DNA of 64,000 nt from Bacteroidota bacterium (GCA_039714315.1 JBDLJM010000002.1:1-64000), one strand, 5' to 3'. Shown: positions 38,401 through 47,900, numbered from the stretch's first letter. Translations and numbers: made by a program. Notes: a model not told the origin generated them from the sequence alone.

Positions 38401-39434
38401 GTTGTCCAAACTTCAATCCTGGTTATATTGATACCACTATTTATAAATGGAATATCTTTTAATGCTGCATCGTAATTCTCGAAAAAGTACTGAGAAAAGA
38501 AATAGTGTTTATTCTCCTCATAGTTATCTATGTAAAACTCAAAATCATTAACTGTTGCACCTCCTTCGGAAGTTACAGTTTTTGTTTGTGATTTTTGTTC
38601 AGAAAAAACTCCTGTAACAGTAGTCTTTCCAAACTGCAATTTAGTTTTCACACCAAACAGACTTTGAGCCCCCTGTATAAGAGATGAGTTTACAGGTAAA
38701 CTTACATTACCCATTTCTATCTTCTTAACAATATCATCATCATTTCCTGTAAACTCCAGCTTCATTTGATTCTGAAAGTTGAATGTTGCCTGAGTATCAT
38801 AATTTGTCTGAAGGCGTAGTTTTTCCCCTATTTTACCAATAACACTCAACTGAATCCTCTGATCGAAATCAAAATTCAAGCTCGATCTGTTTTCCTCAGG
38901 TATTTGAGGATTTTCAATTTTCTGGTATAACATCCCCAAATCTAGAGATGCAAATCCCTGGGGTATAATTTCAATTGTATTTCCACCGAATACAGTTTCG
39001 AAAAATTTTGAGTTAACCGTAAATTGAGGAAGCAAGTTATCTGATCCTGATCCATCTTTACTTTTCTTAGGATCTAAAGCGTCAGATTTTTGTTTAAAAT
39101 ATTCCTTCATTGATTTGTTCAAAACATAATCGGAATATTCTTTTCTATTCATCAGATAGGGATGCGAAATATTATACTCTCCAATTTTATTGGTAAAAAT
39201 ATAATACGAACTTTTTGTATCGTACTCGATTTTTTCTTCTGAGTTCTTTGGATTGTCCAGATACAGACCTCCAACTTTTGAATGATTAAACGGAAAAATC
39301 AAACTATCGGTTTTCGTACTGTCCGTAACAGTCTGAGAAACCTCCTGACCAAATGAGCTTATTGATAATAACAATATTACCCCTAGTATAAAAAACCGGA
39401 TATAAACTCTATTAACTGACTTATAGAATTGCAT
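32412..39434 (-). CDS. sprA: SprA/Sov, type IX secretion outer-membrane translocon
   Basis: This is a 2340-residue outer-membrane beta-barrel that forms the protein-conducting channel of the type IX secretion system in Bacteroidota. The signal peptide ends near residue 29 (SISSFGQ). Two SprA N-terminal-type regions and a very large set of amphipathic beta strands follow; the C-terminus ends with a strand FGFSARFNLGN. Length and content match SprA of Flavobacterium. It should export the LVIVD-repeat protein and the C10 proteases encoded in this window. It lies between ruvA (upstream) and gcvH, an order I recall as common in Flavobacteriia. Confidence 0.95.
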   Translation of the reverse strand: MQFYKSVNRVYIRFFILGVILLLSISSFGQEVSQTVTDSTKTDSLIFPFNHSKVGGLYLDNPKNSEEKIEYDTKSSYYIFTNKIGEYNISHPYLMNRKEYSDYVLNKSMKEYFKQKSDALDPKKSKDGSGSDNLLPQFTVNSKFFETVFGGNTIEIIPQGFASLDLGMLYQKIENPQIPEENRSSLNFDFDQRIQLSVIGKIGEKLRLQTNYDTQATFNFQNQMKLEFTGNDDDIVKKIEMGNVSLPVNSSLIQGAQSLFGVKTKLQFGKTTVTGVFSEQKSQTKTVTSEGGATVNDFEFYIDNYEENKHYFFSQYFFENYDAALKDIPFINSGINITRIEVWTTNRKAETENVRNIVGMMDLGEVDPYNDNISVNPEGSFPDNGFNSIDPANLPAGVRDISQVAASMTNLGLKEGSDYVVLENARKLTQNEFTFDSRLGYISLNQSLNADEVLGVAFQYTYNGKTYQVGEFSNDGVEAPKNIVVKLLKSTITDVRLPIWDLMMKNIYSIGAYQVSSEDFRMDIMYAYDEKGVPLNYLTDSPVKDEILLRIFNLDNLNKNRDPQPDGYFDFINGITVDSRNGKIIFPSAQPFGEYLKEKLAGDDAAIKKYVFQELYDSTKFVAQQQTHLNKFLLKGKYKSEGGGGIPLGAINVPRGSVKVTSGGRTLVEGVDYTVDYQLGRVKIINENLISSGAPVSVSLENNSAFSLQTRRFMGLNIEHKFSDNFVMDANILNLREKPLTQKVSYGVEPVNNTILGLGATYSNEVPFLSDVAGAISFADPKVKSNITVKGEFAYLMPGSPSGISVTGGATSYIDDFESTQIFMDIKNVTQWSMASTPNLFPESEQENSLEYGKNRANLSWYIIDPLFYGNSTLTPDHIKKDADQLSNNSVRRVYINEVFPETEVPIGNPTIIPMFDLSYNPTERGMYNFDSDNVNNDGSLANPEDRWGGITRALNTSNFEESNIEFIHVWMMDPFSEDPNNEGGDLYFNIGSISEDILRDGRKSFENGVPANGDPNDLIETEWGLVPRNQSLIYSFDNNDNAVVAQDVGYNGMNSQDETVFYSNYLNDINSKVSGEVYSKILADPASDDFHHFRGGDYDRDEVSILDRYRDYNGVEGNSVPATKSPESYPTASTTLPDVEDLNRDQSLSRTEAYFQYKVKLHPDMDVGESYIVDKKVRNVLLANGKRRDVTWYQFKIPLSQPDDVVGGISDFRSIRFIRMFMTGFKDPTVLRMARLEFIRGEWRRYNKVFGSDFDRPIADSLNTKFEVSAVNLEENSSRYPIPYVIPPGIEREKLFNQTQVQQQNEQALAFRVCDLQDGESRATFKNVSLDLRRYKRLKMFSHLEGLESSNGIETGDLNLVIRMGSDFSDNYYQYSIPLKPTAWGATVDTDIWPSQNELDMAFSVWEDIKLARNNVGFDITQLYTGNDGENIVGVKGNPNMANIRSIVIGVENASGVSQCAEVWVNELRLTDFDERGGWAAAATVNANLADLGDVSFSGSMSTIGFGSLEKGVSQRSNEDVKQYDLATNVNLGKFTPKNWGLNVPMYYTRSETFKDPEYDPLNPDIALEKSLKSISDDAERDERLKISQDYTRRTSVSFTNVKKERKGKDKPKIYDIENVSVSYSQSKTYHSDVNTEYFIDNTYKGGIQYNYSTKPNNVTPFKNWKFAKSTDWLDLVEDFNFYYFPSKLSFQSDVTRRYNTEKYRNLENADLKIDPMYNKNFMMNYAYAFTFDLTKNLKLDLSTRANNIVDEPFGQIETDEQRDTIWTNIMSFGRPTHFHQRFNVGYKFPLKSIPALKWVDVNVKYSSDFDWQAGSIATRNEDMDLGNNLQNSNTFQLNGKLDFKKLYRLFGVGKSSSSKSRKPGSPANPGTKKESTASSSFWDIPVGLVTMVKDVTLSYSENNGTFLPGYLPEVGFFGQQNYNGGPAPSLGFMFGDQTDIRQTAVLNGWLTNDTRLNDSYRQTNTEKLSFKGTIEPLPEFRIDLTASRNYAISHSEFYRYVIQDVGEDGFYSQNPMQTGNFNITYFTLLTSFASSDKNGSETFNSLKSNRKLISNRLASSYYGNNSVPVDPETGYPKGFGPNSQQVLIPAFLAAYSGKEAGEITLSATRDIPIPNWNITYSGLMRIPWFKNNFKNFTIAHGYRSAYSINSFTTNLQYEEGVPFIDKSGNYIGEYIYSNINLIEQFSPLIRVDMAMNANINLKTEIKKDRTVNLSMDNNMVTEILGEEYIVGLGYRVKDLKFVIRSKGRRRTIKSDLNLKVDVSYRQNRTFIRDLSEDDTQVTGGQNMTSVKGSADYALSKRLTLKVYYDQNLTKYALSTAFPTSNARFGFSARFNLGN

Positions 39435-39502
39435 TAATAGATTGTGGGCTTGTATATTTTGAATTTGTTTCTTGATAATTAAGTAAGTTTTAAGCTTTGT
39501 AA

Positions 39503-40084
39503 CTATAGAACTTTTAAAGCATTTTTTATAAGCTCTTCGACAGATAATCCCGGTTCATTTTTCAAGAATTTTTCAATTACTTTAACCGATTGCTTTCTTG
39601 CAAAACCTAACACTTCTAAAGCAGATAACGCCTCCTCTTTATTTGTATTGTGTTTTGGTAAAGAAATTTCAGAATCACCAATACTTATATCTACTTTATC
39701 TTTAAGATCTATAATTATTCGTTGTGCTGTTTTTGCTCCGATCCCCTTTACGCCTTTAAGAACATCAACATCCTCACTTAACAGGGTCTCCTGAACCTGT
39801 TCGGCTGTAAGTGTTGACAAGATAACTCGTGCTGTATTTACCCCTACTCCATTTACAGAAATCAACAAACGGAAAATCTCACGTTCTTCACGTTCGTAGA
39901 AACCGTATAAAATTTGTGCATCCTCACGAACTACAAGGTGTGTGTGGAGCTTCAAATTTTCAACATCGGGCAACTTCGAAAAAGTATTGAGCGAAATATT
40001 GATAAAATACCCAACACCATTGCAATCAACAACTGCATGTGTCGGTTGTTTTTCAACAAGTCTACCCTGAATATGTTCAATCAT
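39503..40084 (-). CDS. ruvA: Holliday junction branch migration protein RuvA
   Basis: This is a 193-residue DNA-binding subunit of RuvAB. The N-terminal OB fold starts MIEHIQGRLVEKQP. Two helix-hairpin-helix motifs follow: SVNGVGVNTARVIL (about 74-87) and VKGIGAKTAQRIIIDLKD (about 108-125). The C-terminal domain III binds RuvB. Length is normal. It is 68 bases upstream of sprA. Confidence 0.95.
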   Translation of the reverse strand: MIEHIQGRLVEKQPTHAVVDCNGVGYFINISLNTFSKLPDVENLKLHTHLVVREDAQILYGFYEREEREIFRLLISVNGVGVNTARVILSTLTAEQVQETLLSEDVDVLKGVKGIGAKTAQRIIIDLKDKVDISIGDSEISLPKHNTNKEEALSALEVLGFARKQSVKVIEKFLKNEPGLSVEELIKNALKVL

Positions 40085-40208
40085 AATATCGGCATTTGAG
40101 TTATTTTGAGATATAAGAAACTCTAATCGCCAAATGTATAATTAATTCTTCAAGTGGCTTATGATTTATACTGTTTTTTAATGCCCTTAAACCTATTAAC
40201 ACATTGTA

Positions 40209-40244
40209 TAAAAAAAGGTTCGTTGAATTTCTTCAACGAACCTT
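40209..40244 (-). terminator. Terminator of the downstream malic enzyme gene
   Basis: AAGGTTCGTTGAA and TTCAACGAACCTT (40215-40227 and 40232-40244) form a perfect 13-bp stem, followed on the minus strand by a T run. It lies about 30 bases past the stop at 40274. Confidence 0.88.
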
Positions 40245-40273
40245 AAATATAATATTAAAATAGTTTTCTATTA

Positions 40274-42538
40274 TTATCCTCTCACTTGAGCATCAACAAC
40301 TGCTACACTAATCATATGTACAATTTCTTCAACACTTGAGTGAAGTTGAAGTATATGAACCGGTTTTTTTAGCCCCATCATAATAGGACCAACATTTACA
40401 GTATTGTTATCAACCTCTTTCAATAATTTGTATGAAATATTTGCCGAATCAAGATTAGGGAAGATAAGTACATTAGCACTTTCGTTTGCCAAATCAGAGA
40501 ACGGGAAACGCTCTGCCATCATTTTCTTGTTAATGGCAAAATCTGACTGAATCTCACCGTCAACTGTTAATTCAGGATATTTAGAATTAATCATCTCCAA
40601 TGATTCAGCCATTTTCCTTGCTGATGCTTTTTTAGATGATCCGAAGTTTGAATGCGACAACAATGCCACTTTTGGTACAAATCCGAAGTTACTTGCGAGT
40701 TTGCTTGTCATTTTCGCAATACTTGTAATTTCTTCCGATGTTGGATCATAGTTTATCGCTGTATCGGAGAAGAACAATGGTCCTTTAGTAGTCAATAACA
40801 GATTACAGGCAGCAACTTTACCAACTCCTTCCTCAGCGCCAATCACCTGTAAAACAGGGCGCAACACACTAGGATAACTTGTTGAATAACCGGAAATCAT
40901 AACATCTGCCTCACCGTTTTTAACCATAAATGAAGCAAAGTAATCACGGCCTCTCACCAATTTACGAGCTTCATCTATAGTAACCCCTTTTCTCACTCTG
41001 TCAGTCCATAACTGTTGAGCAAACTCTTCTCTTTTTTCAGATCTGGAAATTTCTTTAGGATTAATTATTTGAGGATCAAAATCAAGACTTAATGATTCGA
41101 TAATTGATTTAATTCGCTCTTTATCTCCTAATAATATTGGTTCAGCAAAGCCTTCTTCTTTAGCGATTTGTGCCGCCTTGATAATATTAATCTGCTCTCC
41201 TTCGGCAAAAACAACTTTTTTAGGAGCTGTTCTTGCTTTATTATTAATACGACGGATAACTTTATTACCCCAGCCCATTCTTTCAATAAGCTCTTCTTTG
41301 TATTTATCCCAATCAGCAATAGGCTTAGAGGCAATACCTTCTTCCATTGCAGCCTTGGCAATCGCAGGAGGAACAGAAGATATCAATCTTTGATCGAATG
41401 GTTTTGGAATAATATATTCCTTACCAAAAGTAATATTAGAAAGATTATAAGCTGCTGCTACCTGTTCAGGCACCGGTTCTTTTGCAAGTTCGGCCAAAGC
41501 GTGAACTGCAGCAATCTTCATTCCCTCACTTATCTTTTTAGCTCCAACATCGAGAGCTCCACGGAAAATAAATGGAAAACCTAATACATTATTAACCTGG
41601 TTTGGAGTATCTGAACGACCTGTACCCATAATAATATCACTACGGGTTTCAACAGCAAGATTATAATCAATCTCAGGAGTTGGGTTAGCCATTGCAAAAA
41701 CGATAGGGTCTTTAGCCATAGTTTTCAACATCTCCGGACTAACAATATTACCCTGTGAAAGACCAATGAATACGTCAGCATCTACCATTCCTTCTGCCAG
41801 TGTGTATATATCTCTATCAGTTGCAAACTCGGCTTTTTGCTCTGTCAGATTACCTCTATCCTTACGAATGATACCTTTACTATCAGTCATAACAATATTT
41901 TCGGCCTTTGCTCCAAGCGATTTGTATAAACGAGTACAAGAAACAGCTGCTGCTCCTGCTCCGCTTACCATTATCTTAACCTCTTCTATTTTCTTACCTA
42001 TAAGTTCACAAGCATTCAATAAAGCAGCTGCAGAAATTATCGCAGTACCGTGTTGATCATCGTGCATTACAGGAATATCCAACTCTTCTTTTAATCTTCT
42101 TTCTATTTCAAAAGCTTCAGGAGCTTTGATATCTTCGAGGTTAATCCCTCCAAAAGTTGGTGCTATATTTTTTACAGTTTCAATAAATGCATCAACATCA
42201 TGAGTATCAACTTCAATGTCGAACACATCTATATCTGCAAAAATCTTAAACAAAAGCCCCTTTCCTTCCATAACCGGTTTTGAAGCCTCCGGTCCTATAT
42301 CTCCTAAACCTAAAACCGCCGTACCATTAGAAATAACAGCTACAAGGTTCCCCTTTGCAGTATATTCGTTTACAGTTTCCGGATTATGGTGAATTTCCAT
42401 ACATGGCTCAGCAACACCAGGAGAGTATGCCAATGCTAAATCCCTCTGTGTACTGTGTCGTTTTGTCGGAACTACTTGGATTTTTCCCTTTCGTCCGGAT
42501 GCGTGATATTCCAACGCATCTTCTCTCAATGATGCCAT
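40274..42538 (-). CDS. maeB: NADP-dependent malic enzyme with phosphotransacetylase-like domain (copy 1)
   Basis: This 754-residue enzyme decarboxylates malate to pyruvate with reduction of NADP. The malic enzyme part (about 1-415) shows YSPGVAEPC with the catalytic Tyr near 38, [28 protein letters not shown] and the Rossmann VSGAGAAAV. The C-terminal part (about 425-754) is the phosphotransacetylase-like domain, which in MaeB is regulatory and not thought to make acetyl phosphate. A close paralogue lies immediately upstream. ATG at 42538 is preceded by a 115-base gap. Confidence 0.93.
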   Translation of the reverse strand: MASLREDALEYHASGRKGKIQVVPTKRHSTQRDLALAYSPGVAEPCMEIHHNPETVNEYTAKGNLVAVISNGTAVLGLGDIGPEASKPVMEGKGLLFKIFADIDVFDIEVDTHDVDAFIETVKNIAPTFGGINLEDIKAPEAFEIERRLKEELDIPVMHDDQHGTAIISAAALLNACELIGKKIEEVKIMVSGAGAAAVSCTRLYKSLGAKAENIVMTDSKGIIRKDRGNLTEQKAEFATDRDIYTLAEGMVDADVFIGLSQGNIVSPEMLKTMAKDPIVFAMANPTPEIDYNLAVETRSDIIMGTGRSDTPNQVNNVLGFPFIFRGALDVGAKKISEGMKIAAVHALAELAKEPVPEQVAAAYNLSNITFGKEYIIPKPFDQRLISSVPPAIAKAAMEEGIASKPIADWDKYKEELIERMGWGNKVIRRINNKARTAPKKVVFAEGEQINIIKAAQIAKEEGFAEPILLGDKERIKSIIESLSLDFDPQIINPKEISRSEKREEFAQQLWTDRVRKGVTIDEARKLVRGRDYFASFMVKNGEADVMISGYSTSYPSVLRPVLQVIGAEEGVGKVAACNLLLTTKGPLFFSDTAINYDPTSEEITSIAKMTSKLASNFGFVPKVALLSHSNFGSSKKASARKMAESLEMINSKYPELTVDGEIQSDFAINKKMMAERFPFSDLANESANVLIFPNLDSANISYKLLKEVDNNTVNVGPIMMGLKKPVHILQLHSSVEEIVHMISVAVVDAQVRG

Positions 42539-42653
42539 AACTTTTATTTATATATAGTTTATTTGTTTTATAAAATAAGTTGCCAATTGACAAAGCTAAA
42601 AAAAATAGCAGACAATAGTAAATTTATAAGCTACTCTCACGAGTAAGCTTCAC

Positions 42654-44924
42654 CTATTTTTCTATTTCCTGAGCATCGACAACAGCTATAGTTGCCATAT
42701 CTACAATTTCTCTAACCGAACTGGATAATTGAAGAACGTGTATTGGTTTTTTTAATCCCATAACAATCGGTCCTATTGCCTCCGATGATCCTATTTCCTG
42801 CATTGTTTTATAAGTGATATTTCCTGACGTTAAATCCGGAAATATTAATGTATTTACATCTTTATCTTGTAATTTGGAAAATGGATATCTTTCCATGCGT
42901 AAATCTTTATTCAATGCAAAATTAGCTTGCATTTCACCATCAATTAAAACATCAGCATGTTTGTCGTGAAGTTCAGAAATTGCTTTCTTTACTTTATTTG
43001 AAGATTCGCCCGGAGCAGAACCAAAGTTAGAGTAAGACAACATTGCCATAACAGGCGTTACTCCAAAGGCCCTAACCTTTTCGTTTGCCAATAATGAAAT
43101 ATCAACTAATTCTTCGGCTGTTGGTCGTATATTTATACTTGTATCAGCAAAGAAATAAGGTCCTTTTTTTGTTCTAAGCATGTACATACCAGCAATTTTG
43201 TTTACATCATCGCGTTTACCTACAACTTGTAAAGCAGGGCGAATAACATCGGCATATGGTGAGTTAACTCCCGAAATCATGGCATCAACATCTCCTGATT
43301 CAACCATTGCAGCTCCAAAGTAGTTTTTATCGTTCATTAATCGGTCTGCACCAATCATTGATATCCCACTTCGAGCACGTTTATTGAAAATCAACTCCGC
43401 ATATTTAGCTTTTTGCTCTTTAACATCATCACAAGTATTATCGATAACTTCCAGATCAGAAATATCAATATTATTTTCTGTAGCCAAATTATGAATTCTA
43501 GTTTTCACTCCTACCAGAACAGGTGATGCAACACCTTCATCCTTAATAATTCTGGCTGCTTGCAATACATTCTTATTTAATGCATCACTAAATACAACAC
43601 GTTTAGGGTTTGCCTTAGCTTTTGCTGTCATTCCTCGCATAATAGCATGGTCAGTTCCCATACGTTCAAGCAATTCCAACTTATACTCTTCCAGATCAGT
43701 AATTTGTCTTCGGGCAACACCTGTTTCCATAGCGGCTTTTGCTATCGCTACCGGAACAAACTCTATTAAACGAGGATCCATTGGTGTAGGAACAATATAT
43801 TCTTTACCAAAAGACATATTTTCTTTATTGTATGCTTTCCTAACGATATCCGGCACCGGCTCTTTTGCCAAAGCGGCAATCGCATTTACAGCTGCCATCT
43901 TCATTTCCTCATTAATAGCAGTTGCTCTAACATCTAAAGCTCCTCTAAATATATATGGGAAACCAAGTACGTTATTAATCTGGTTAGGATAATCAGAACG
44001 ACCGGTAGCCATAATAACATCTTCACGAGTTGCAATAGCTTCATCATATGAAATTTCCGGCACCGGGTTAGCCATTGCAAAAACAATAGGATCTTTAGCC
44101 ATTGTTTTAAGCATATGTGGTTTCAAAACCCCTGCAGCCGAAAGACCTAAAAATACATCAGCACCCTTAATTCCCTCCTCGAGTGTTGAAATACCATTAT
44201 CAACTGCAAACTCCTTGTTTACAACACTCAAATCCGTTCTATCAGTTGTAAGTACACCGTTAACATCACTCATTATAATGTTCTCTCTCTTAACTCCAAG
44301 TTGAATGTACATTCTTGTACAAGCACAAGCAGCTGCTCCAGCACCACTAACAAATAGCTTTATTTCTTTTATATCCTTTTCTACAAGCTCTAAAGCATTC
44401 AGTAAACCGGCTCCCGAAATAATAGCAGTACCATGTTGATCATCGTGCATTACCGGGATATCTAATTCTGCCTTCAGTCTGTTTTCTATTTCGAAACACT
44501 CAGGAGCCTTAATATCTTCTAAGTTAATCCCTCCAAATGTTGGAGAAATAGCTTTTACAGTTTTTATAAAATCATCAACGTTTGTTTGATCAACTTCAAT
44601 ATCAAAAACATCAATATCAGAGAATATTTTGAACAACAAACCTTTCCCTTCCATCACAGGCTTACCGGCCACAGCTCCAATATCTCCAAGCCCTAAAACA
44701 GCTGTTCCATTTGATATAACGGCAACTAAATTCCCCTTTGCCGTGTATTTATAAGCATCTTCAGGTTCTTTATTAATTTCCATACATGGGTCAGCTACAC
44801 CCGGACTATATGCTAATGATAAATCTCTTTGTGTACGGTGATGCTTTGTAGGTACAACCTGAATCTTACCTGGTCTTCCATTTGCATGATAATCTAATGC
44901 ATCTTGTTTTGTAAATTTAGCCAT
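42654..44924 (-). CDS. maeB: NADP-dependent malic enzyme with phosphotransacetylase-like domain (copy 2)
   Basis: This is a 756-residue paralogue of the preceding gene with identical domain order. The malic enzyme motifs are intact ([68 protein letters not shown]), and the C-terminal domain is complete. The two copies align along their whole lengths but differ at many positions, so the duplication is not recent. Two such genes may differ in cofactor or allosteric control; this is inference. It has a likely promoter of its own upstream. Confidence 0.93.
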   Translation of the reverse strand: MAKFTKQDALDYHANGRPGKIQVVPTKHHRTQRDLSLAYSPGVADPCMEINKEPEDAYKYTAKGNLVAVISNGTAVLGLGDIGAVAGKPVMEGKGLLFKIFSDIDVFDIEVDQTNVDDFIKTVKAISPTFGGINLEDIKAPECFEIENRLKAELDIPVMHDDQHGTAIISGAGLLNALELVEKDIKEIKLFVSGAGAAACACTRMYIQLGVKRENIIMSDVNGVLTTDRTDLSVVNKEFAVDNGISTLEEGIKGADVFLGLSAAGVLKPHMLKTMAKDPIVFAMANPVPEISYDEAIATREDVIMATGRSDYPNQINNVLGFPYIFRGALDVRATAINEEMKMAAVNAIAALAKEPVPDIVRKAYNKENMSFGKEYIVPTPMDPRLIEFVPVAIAKAAMETGVARRQITDLEEYKLELLERMGTDHAIMRGMTAKAKANPKRVVFSDALNKNVLQAARIIKDEGVASPVLVGVKTRIHNLATENNIDISDLEVIDNTCDDVKEQKAKYAELIFNKRARSGISMIGADRLMNDKNYFGAAMVESGDVDAMISGVNSPYADVIRPALQVVGKRDDVNKIAGMYMLRTKKGPYFFADTSINIRPTAEELVDISLLANEKVRAFGVTPVMAMLSYSNFGSAPGESSNKVKKAISELHDKHADVLIDGEMQANFALNKDLRMERYPFSKLQDKDVNTLIFPDLTSGNITYKTMQEIGSSEAIGPIVMGLKKPIHVLQLSSSVREIVDMATIAVVDAQEIEK

Positions 44925-45330
44925 CTTGTCTAAACTATTTATTGGTTTATTGCTTTTGTATTTTGGTTTATAATCATGTAATCATAAATGAATACAAATG
45001 TATTTTGTTTTTCATATTACCAATGAAAAAAGCAACATGTCATTTATCATATTTGCAATTTTATCGTCACTTTTATCAGATATTAATATTTTTATCAAAA
45101 AAAATGGAGAAATTAGACAATTAACCTTCATCTGTTATCAACTGTCAAAAAATTGCAAATTTGTCCGTTTTTTGTATAGTACATTTTTCATTTTTTCTCT
45201 CTATAGAAATAAGCAGGGTTATTAATTACCGAAATTATTAATTAATAAAACATTCTTATTAAAGTGATTTCGACATGAGATATCCTGATTATAAAACAGA
45301 TCAAACATCAGTTATTAAAAAGTTAACACT
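44925..45330. other. Divergent intergenic region between maeB and the amidase gene
   Basis: This 406-base AT-rich gap holds the maeB promoter (44995-45023) on its left. I see no clear TAnnTTTG element for the plus-strand amidase gene and no repeat or hairpin of note. Two short frames at 44942-45225 look like chance. Confidence 0.5.
44995..45023 (-). promoter_or_regulatory. Promoter of maeB copy 2
   Basis: On the minus strand TTG (45023-45021), 18 bases, then TACATTTG (45002-44995), a perfect -7 element. The start codon is about 70 bases further on. Confidence 0.45.
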
Positions 45331-46635
45331 ATGAATAAAACACTTTCATATATTGCCTTATTAGTAATAGCAATATTCTTCTCTACAAATGGGGAAGCAT
45401 GTACCACTGCTGTAATTTCGGGTAAATACACAAAAGACGGGCGTCCTTTGTTATGGAAAAACAGAGATACAAACTCCCTTAAAAACTCATTAGGGTATTT
45501 CGAAGGAGGAAAATACTCATATTTAGGCTTAGTTAATTCGTCAGATACTAAAGGTAAGAATGTTTGGATGGGTATGAATAATGCCGGATTTGCAATAATG
45601 AACTCAGCTACTTACAATCTTTCTAAAGATTCAGGATCAGGTGGAGAAGGTGTAGCAATGCGAGAAGCTCTGGAAATTTGTGAAAGCCTTGAGGATTTCG
45701 AAAAATATCTTGACGATCAGGAAAAACCTTTTGGGTGGAGAGCAAACTTTGGAGTAATAGACGCATATGGTGGAGCAGCCTATTATGAAGTTGGACCTGA
45801 TGGCTATGTAAAGTTTGATGCAAATGATCCAAAAACAGCTCCTTTCGGGTATATAATTAGAGCAAATTATTCATTTACAGGAGAACTTGCCAAAGGCAGT
45901 AGCGGATATATAAGGTATCACGCTGTAGATGAGGCTTTCTATCTAAAACAATCAACTGTAGGATTGGGGCCAAAAGATATAGAACAGGGAGTAACTAAGG
46001 ATTTGTATAATTCACTTACAAAAAGAAATTTGTTTGAAATATATGCCGATGTACCTGAAAACAATCCAAGATATGAGGTGTTAAAGGATTATATTCCGAG
46101 AACTACATCTTCTTCCTCAACCGTAATTCAAGGAGTAATGAAAGGTGAAAATCCAAATCTTGCAACAATGTGGTCAAATGTTGGTTTCCCGCTTGCATCG
46201 GTTATGGTTCCTACCTGGATTGAATCAGCAGTTGAACTTCCATACGTAGTAAGATACAACAATACCATAAAAAATTCACCTGTATGTTATGCTGCACTTA
46301 AATTAAAAAATGAGAGAATATTAAATATCAGATGGGGTAAATTCGCTTCGAGATACTTAGATGTTAATGCACTGTTTAACAAAGACAATAGCGGAATTGC
46401 ACAAATAATTAAAAAGCAGGAAGACGAGATATACAGCAGAGCAGAAAAATTACAGAGCCAATGGCGCAAAAACAACACAAGCAACAAGAAAGAAATAAAG
46501 GAATTCTACAAATGGGTAAACAATCTTGTGATTGATACGTACAATAATGAATTCGATATAGACCTTAATGAGAAAAACCTTGTGGCTCCGGTTTCTGATA
46601 AAGAAAATCAGAATTCAATGAAAGGTGTTAACTAA
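45331..46635 (+). CDS. Exported linear-amide C-N hydrolase (Ntn type, choloylglycine/C45-like)
   Basis: This is a 434-residue protein with a signal peptide ending ...STNGEA; the next residue, Cys24, would become the N-terminal nucleophile of the mature enzyme, as in N-terminal-nucleophile amidases. CTTAVISGKYTKDGRPLLWKNRD matches the family start, with Arg/Asp positions present. Relatives cleave bile salts, penicillin V or acyl-homoserine lactones, or have unknown substrates, so the substrate is not fixed. The gene ends 18 bases before an amidotransferase-like lipoprotein gene, and the two look like an operon. Confidence 0.8.
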   Translation: MNKTLSYIALLVIAIFFSTNGEACTTAVISGKYTKDGRPLLWKNRDTNSLKNSLGYFEGGKYSYLGLVNSSDTKGKNVWMGMNNAGFAIMNSATYNLSKDSGSGGEGVAMREALEICESLEDFEKYLDDQEKPFGWRANFGVIDAYGGAAYYEVGPDGYVKFDANDPKTAPFGYIIRANYSFTGELAKGSSGYIRYHAVDEAFYLKQSTVGLGPKDIEQGVTKDLYNSLTKRNLFEIYADVPENNPRYEVLKDYIPRTTSSSSTVIQGVMKGENPNLATMWSNVGFPLASVMVPTWIESAVELPYVVRYNNTIKNSPVCYAALKLKNERILNIRWGKFASRYLDVNALFNKDNSGIAQIIKKQEDEIYSRAEKLQSQWRKNNTSNKKEIKEFYKWVNNLVIDTYNNEFDIDLNEKNLVAPVSDKENQNSMKGVN

Positions 46636-46653
46636 TCCAAATACATATTATTT

Positions 46654-47796
46654 ATGAAAATAGTTAGAAACATATCTATACTACTCATCACTTTATTTTC
46701 AATTTCATTTACGGCATGCACAAATTCGGTTGCAAGGGAAAACGATAAGGATAAAAAAATAAAAGTTGCCGTTTTTAACGGTAACGGAGCAGGAGCTGTA
46801 AGTGTTATTGAAACCATAGAAGCACTAAAAATAGATACAGGTATAAAACCACTGGAAATAAGTGCTGCAGAAATTCAACAAGGAAAACTAAGCGAAATTG
46901 ATGTAATAATTTTCCCGGGAGGATCAGGAAGTAAAGAATTAAACAACCTTGGAAAAACAGGTAAAGAGAAGGTTAGAAAATTTATTTTAGAGGACGGTAA
47001 AGGAGTTGTAGGGATATGTGCAGGATCCTTCCTTTTAAGTTCTACCCCGGGATACCCAAGTTTACAATTGGGAAGCGTTAAAGTTATCGACAGAGCCCAT
47101 TATGCAAGGGGTAAAGGATTAGTGGAATTTAAATTAAACGAAGAAGGTCTTAAAATTTTCCCTGAACTTAAGGACAAGCCACAATTTGCCCAATACTACG
47201 ACGGACCGGTAATGGAGGCTGTTGAAAGCAATTCGAAGTTCACGGAACTCGGACAGTATGTAACTGACATCCATCCAAACAAAGGAGCTCCTGAAGGTGT
47301 TACACCGGGAAAAGTATTCATATACAAAGACACACCGGGCAAAGGAAAACTTTTTGCAGTTGCAGGACATCCCGAATCAACTCCCGGCGTAAGATGGATG
47401 ATTCCGCGTATGGCCCGTTGGGTTGCAGGAGCAGAATTAGTATCATACAACGAAAAATGGGTGAGACCTGAGATCAACAATGAAGCAATTTTGTACGATT
47501 CAGAAATGAAAAAATACGAAAAACACACATGGTGGAACCTGTTTAGCGAAGATTCTAATGAGCAAATTGAAGCCTTGGACAAATTGCACAAAATAAGATC
47601 GAGACCGGCTGTGAGATGGACAGTAGGTTTATTAAGAGATAGCAACCCTGAAACAAGAATGCATGCTGCAAAAACTTTAATGGACAGAGAATATACTGAT
47701 GCTTTTACCGATGTGAAATCTGCTTACGAAGTTGAAGAAAATTCAGATGTAAAGGAAGTGCTTAAAGAAGCGGTGGAGTTTTTAAGTACTTTTTAA
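46654..47796 (+). CDS. Lipoprotein with class I amidotransferase-like (BPL_N) domain and HEAT-like tail
   Basis: This is a 380-residue lipoprotein (Cys22 in SFTAC). Residues about 35-265 match the BPL_N/class I glutamine amidotransferase-like fold: IKVAVFNGNGAGAVSV, IIFPGGSGS, a nucleophile-elbow Cys122 in VGICAGSFLLS and a later AGHPESTPGVRWM with a candidate His and Glu. The C-terminal 90 residues resemble HEAT repeats (SNPETRMHAAKTLMDREY). It would act in the periplasm or at the surface. The pairing with an exported amidase suggests joint work on an amide-containing substrate, which is inferred. Confidence 0.72.
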   Translation: MKIVRNISILLITLFSISFTACTNSVARENDKDKKIKVAVFNGNGAGAVSVIETIEALKIDTGIKPLEISAAEIQQGKLSEIDVIIFPGGSGSKELNNLGKTGKEKVRKFILEDGKGVVGICAGSFLLSSTPGYPSLQLGSVKVIDRAHYARGKGLVEFKLNEEGLKIFPELKDKPQFAQYYDGPVMEAVESNSKFTELGQYVTDIHPNKGAPEGVTPGKVFIYKDTPGKGKLFAVAGHPESTPGVRWMIPRMARWVAGAELVSYNEKWVRPEINNEAILYDSEMKKYEKHTWWNLFSEDSNEQIEALDKLHKIRSRPAVRWTVGLLRDSNPETRMHAAKTLMDREYTDAFTDVKSAYEVEENSDVKEVLKEAVEFLSTF

Positions 47797-47819
47797 AAAA
47801 AGCACCCTTTTGGTTACTT

Positions 47820-47828
47820 ATACCAAAT
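47820..47828. repeat. Solo ATACCAAAT repeat end
   Basis: ATACCAAAT followed by AAACAAC matches the left end of the 159-bp repeats for about 14 bases, but no partner end follows before the terminator. It may be a remnant or chance. Confidence 0.3.
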
Positions 47829-47845
47829 AAACAACAACTAACAAC

Positions 47846-47874
47846 AAAGGTGGTCGCAAATTGCGACCACCTTT
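47846..47874. terminator. Bidirectional terminator
   Basis: AAAGGTGGTCGCAA (47846-47859) and TTGCGACCACCTTT (47861-47874) form a perfect stem between the convergent lipoprotein and subtilase genes. Confidence 0.9.
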
Positions 47875-47900
47875 TATTCTTTATATAAATTTACACAACC

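Noticed and set aside
41168-41584. 138-codon frame antisense to maeB copy 1
   Set aside because: It lies wholly inside a conserved gene, has no recognisable domain and an odd composition, so it is a shadow frame.
40274-42538. C-terminal half of MaeB as a separate phosphate acetyltransferase gene
   Set aside because: It is in one uninterrupted frame with the malic enzyme domain in both copies, the known MaeB layout.
42600-42653. Terminator after maeB copy 2
   Set aside because: A weak AAGCTTACTC/GAGTAGCTT stem is visible but it has no T run, so I do not call it.
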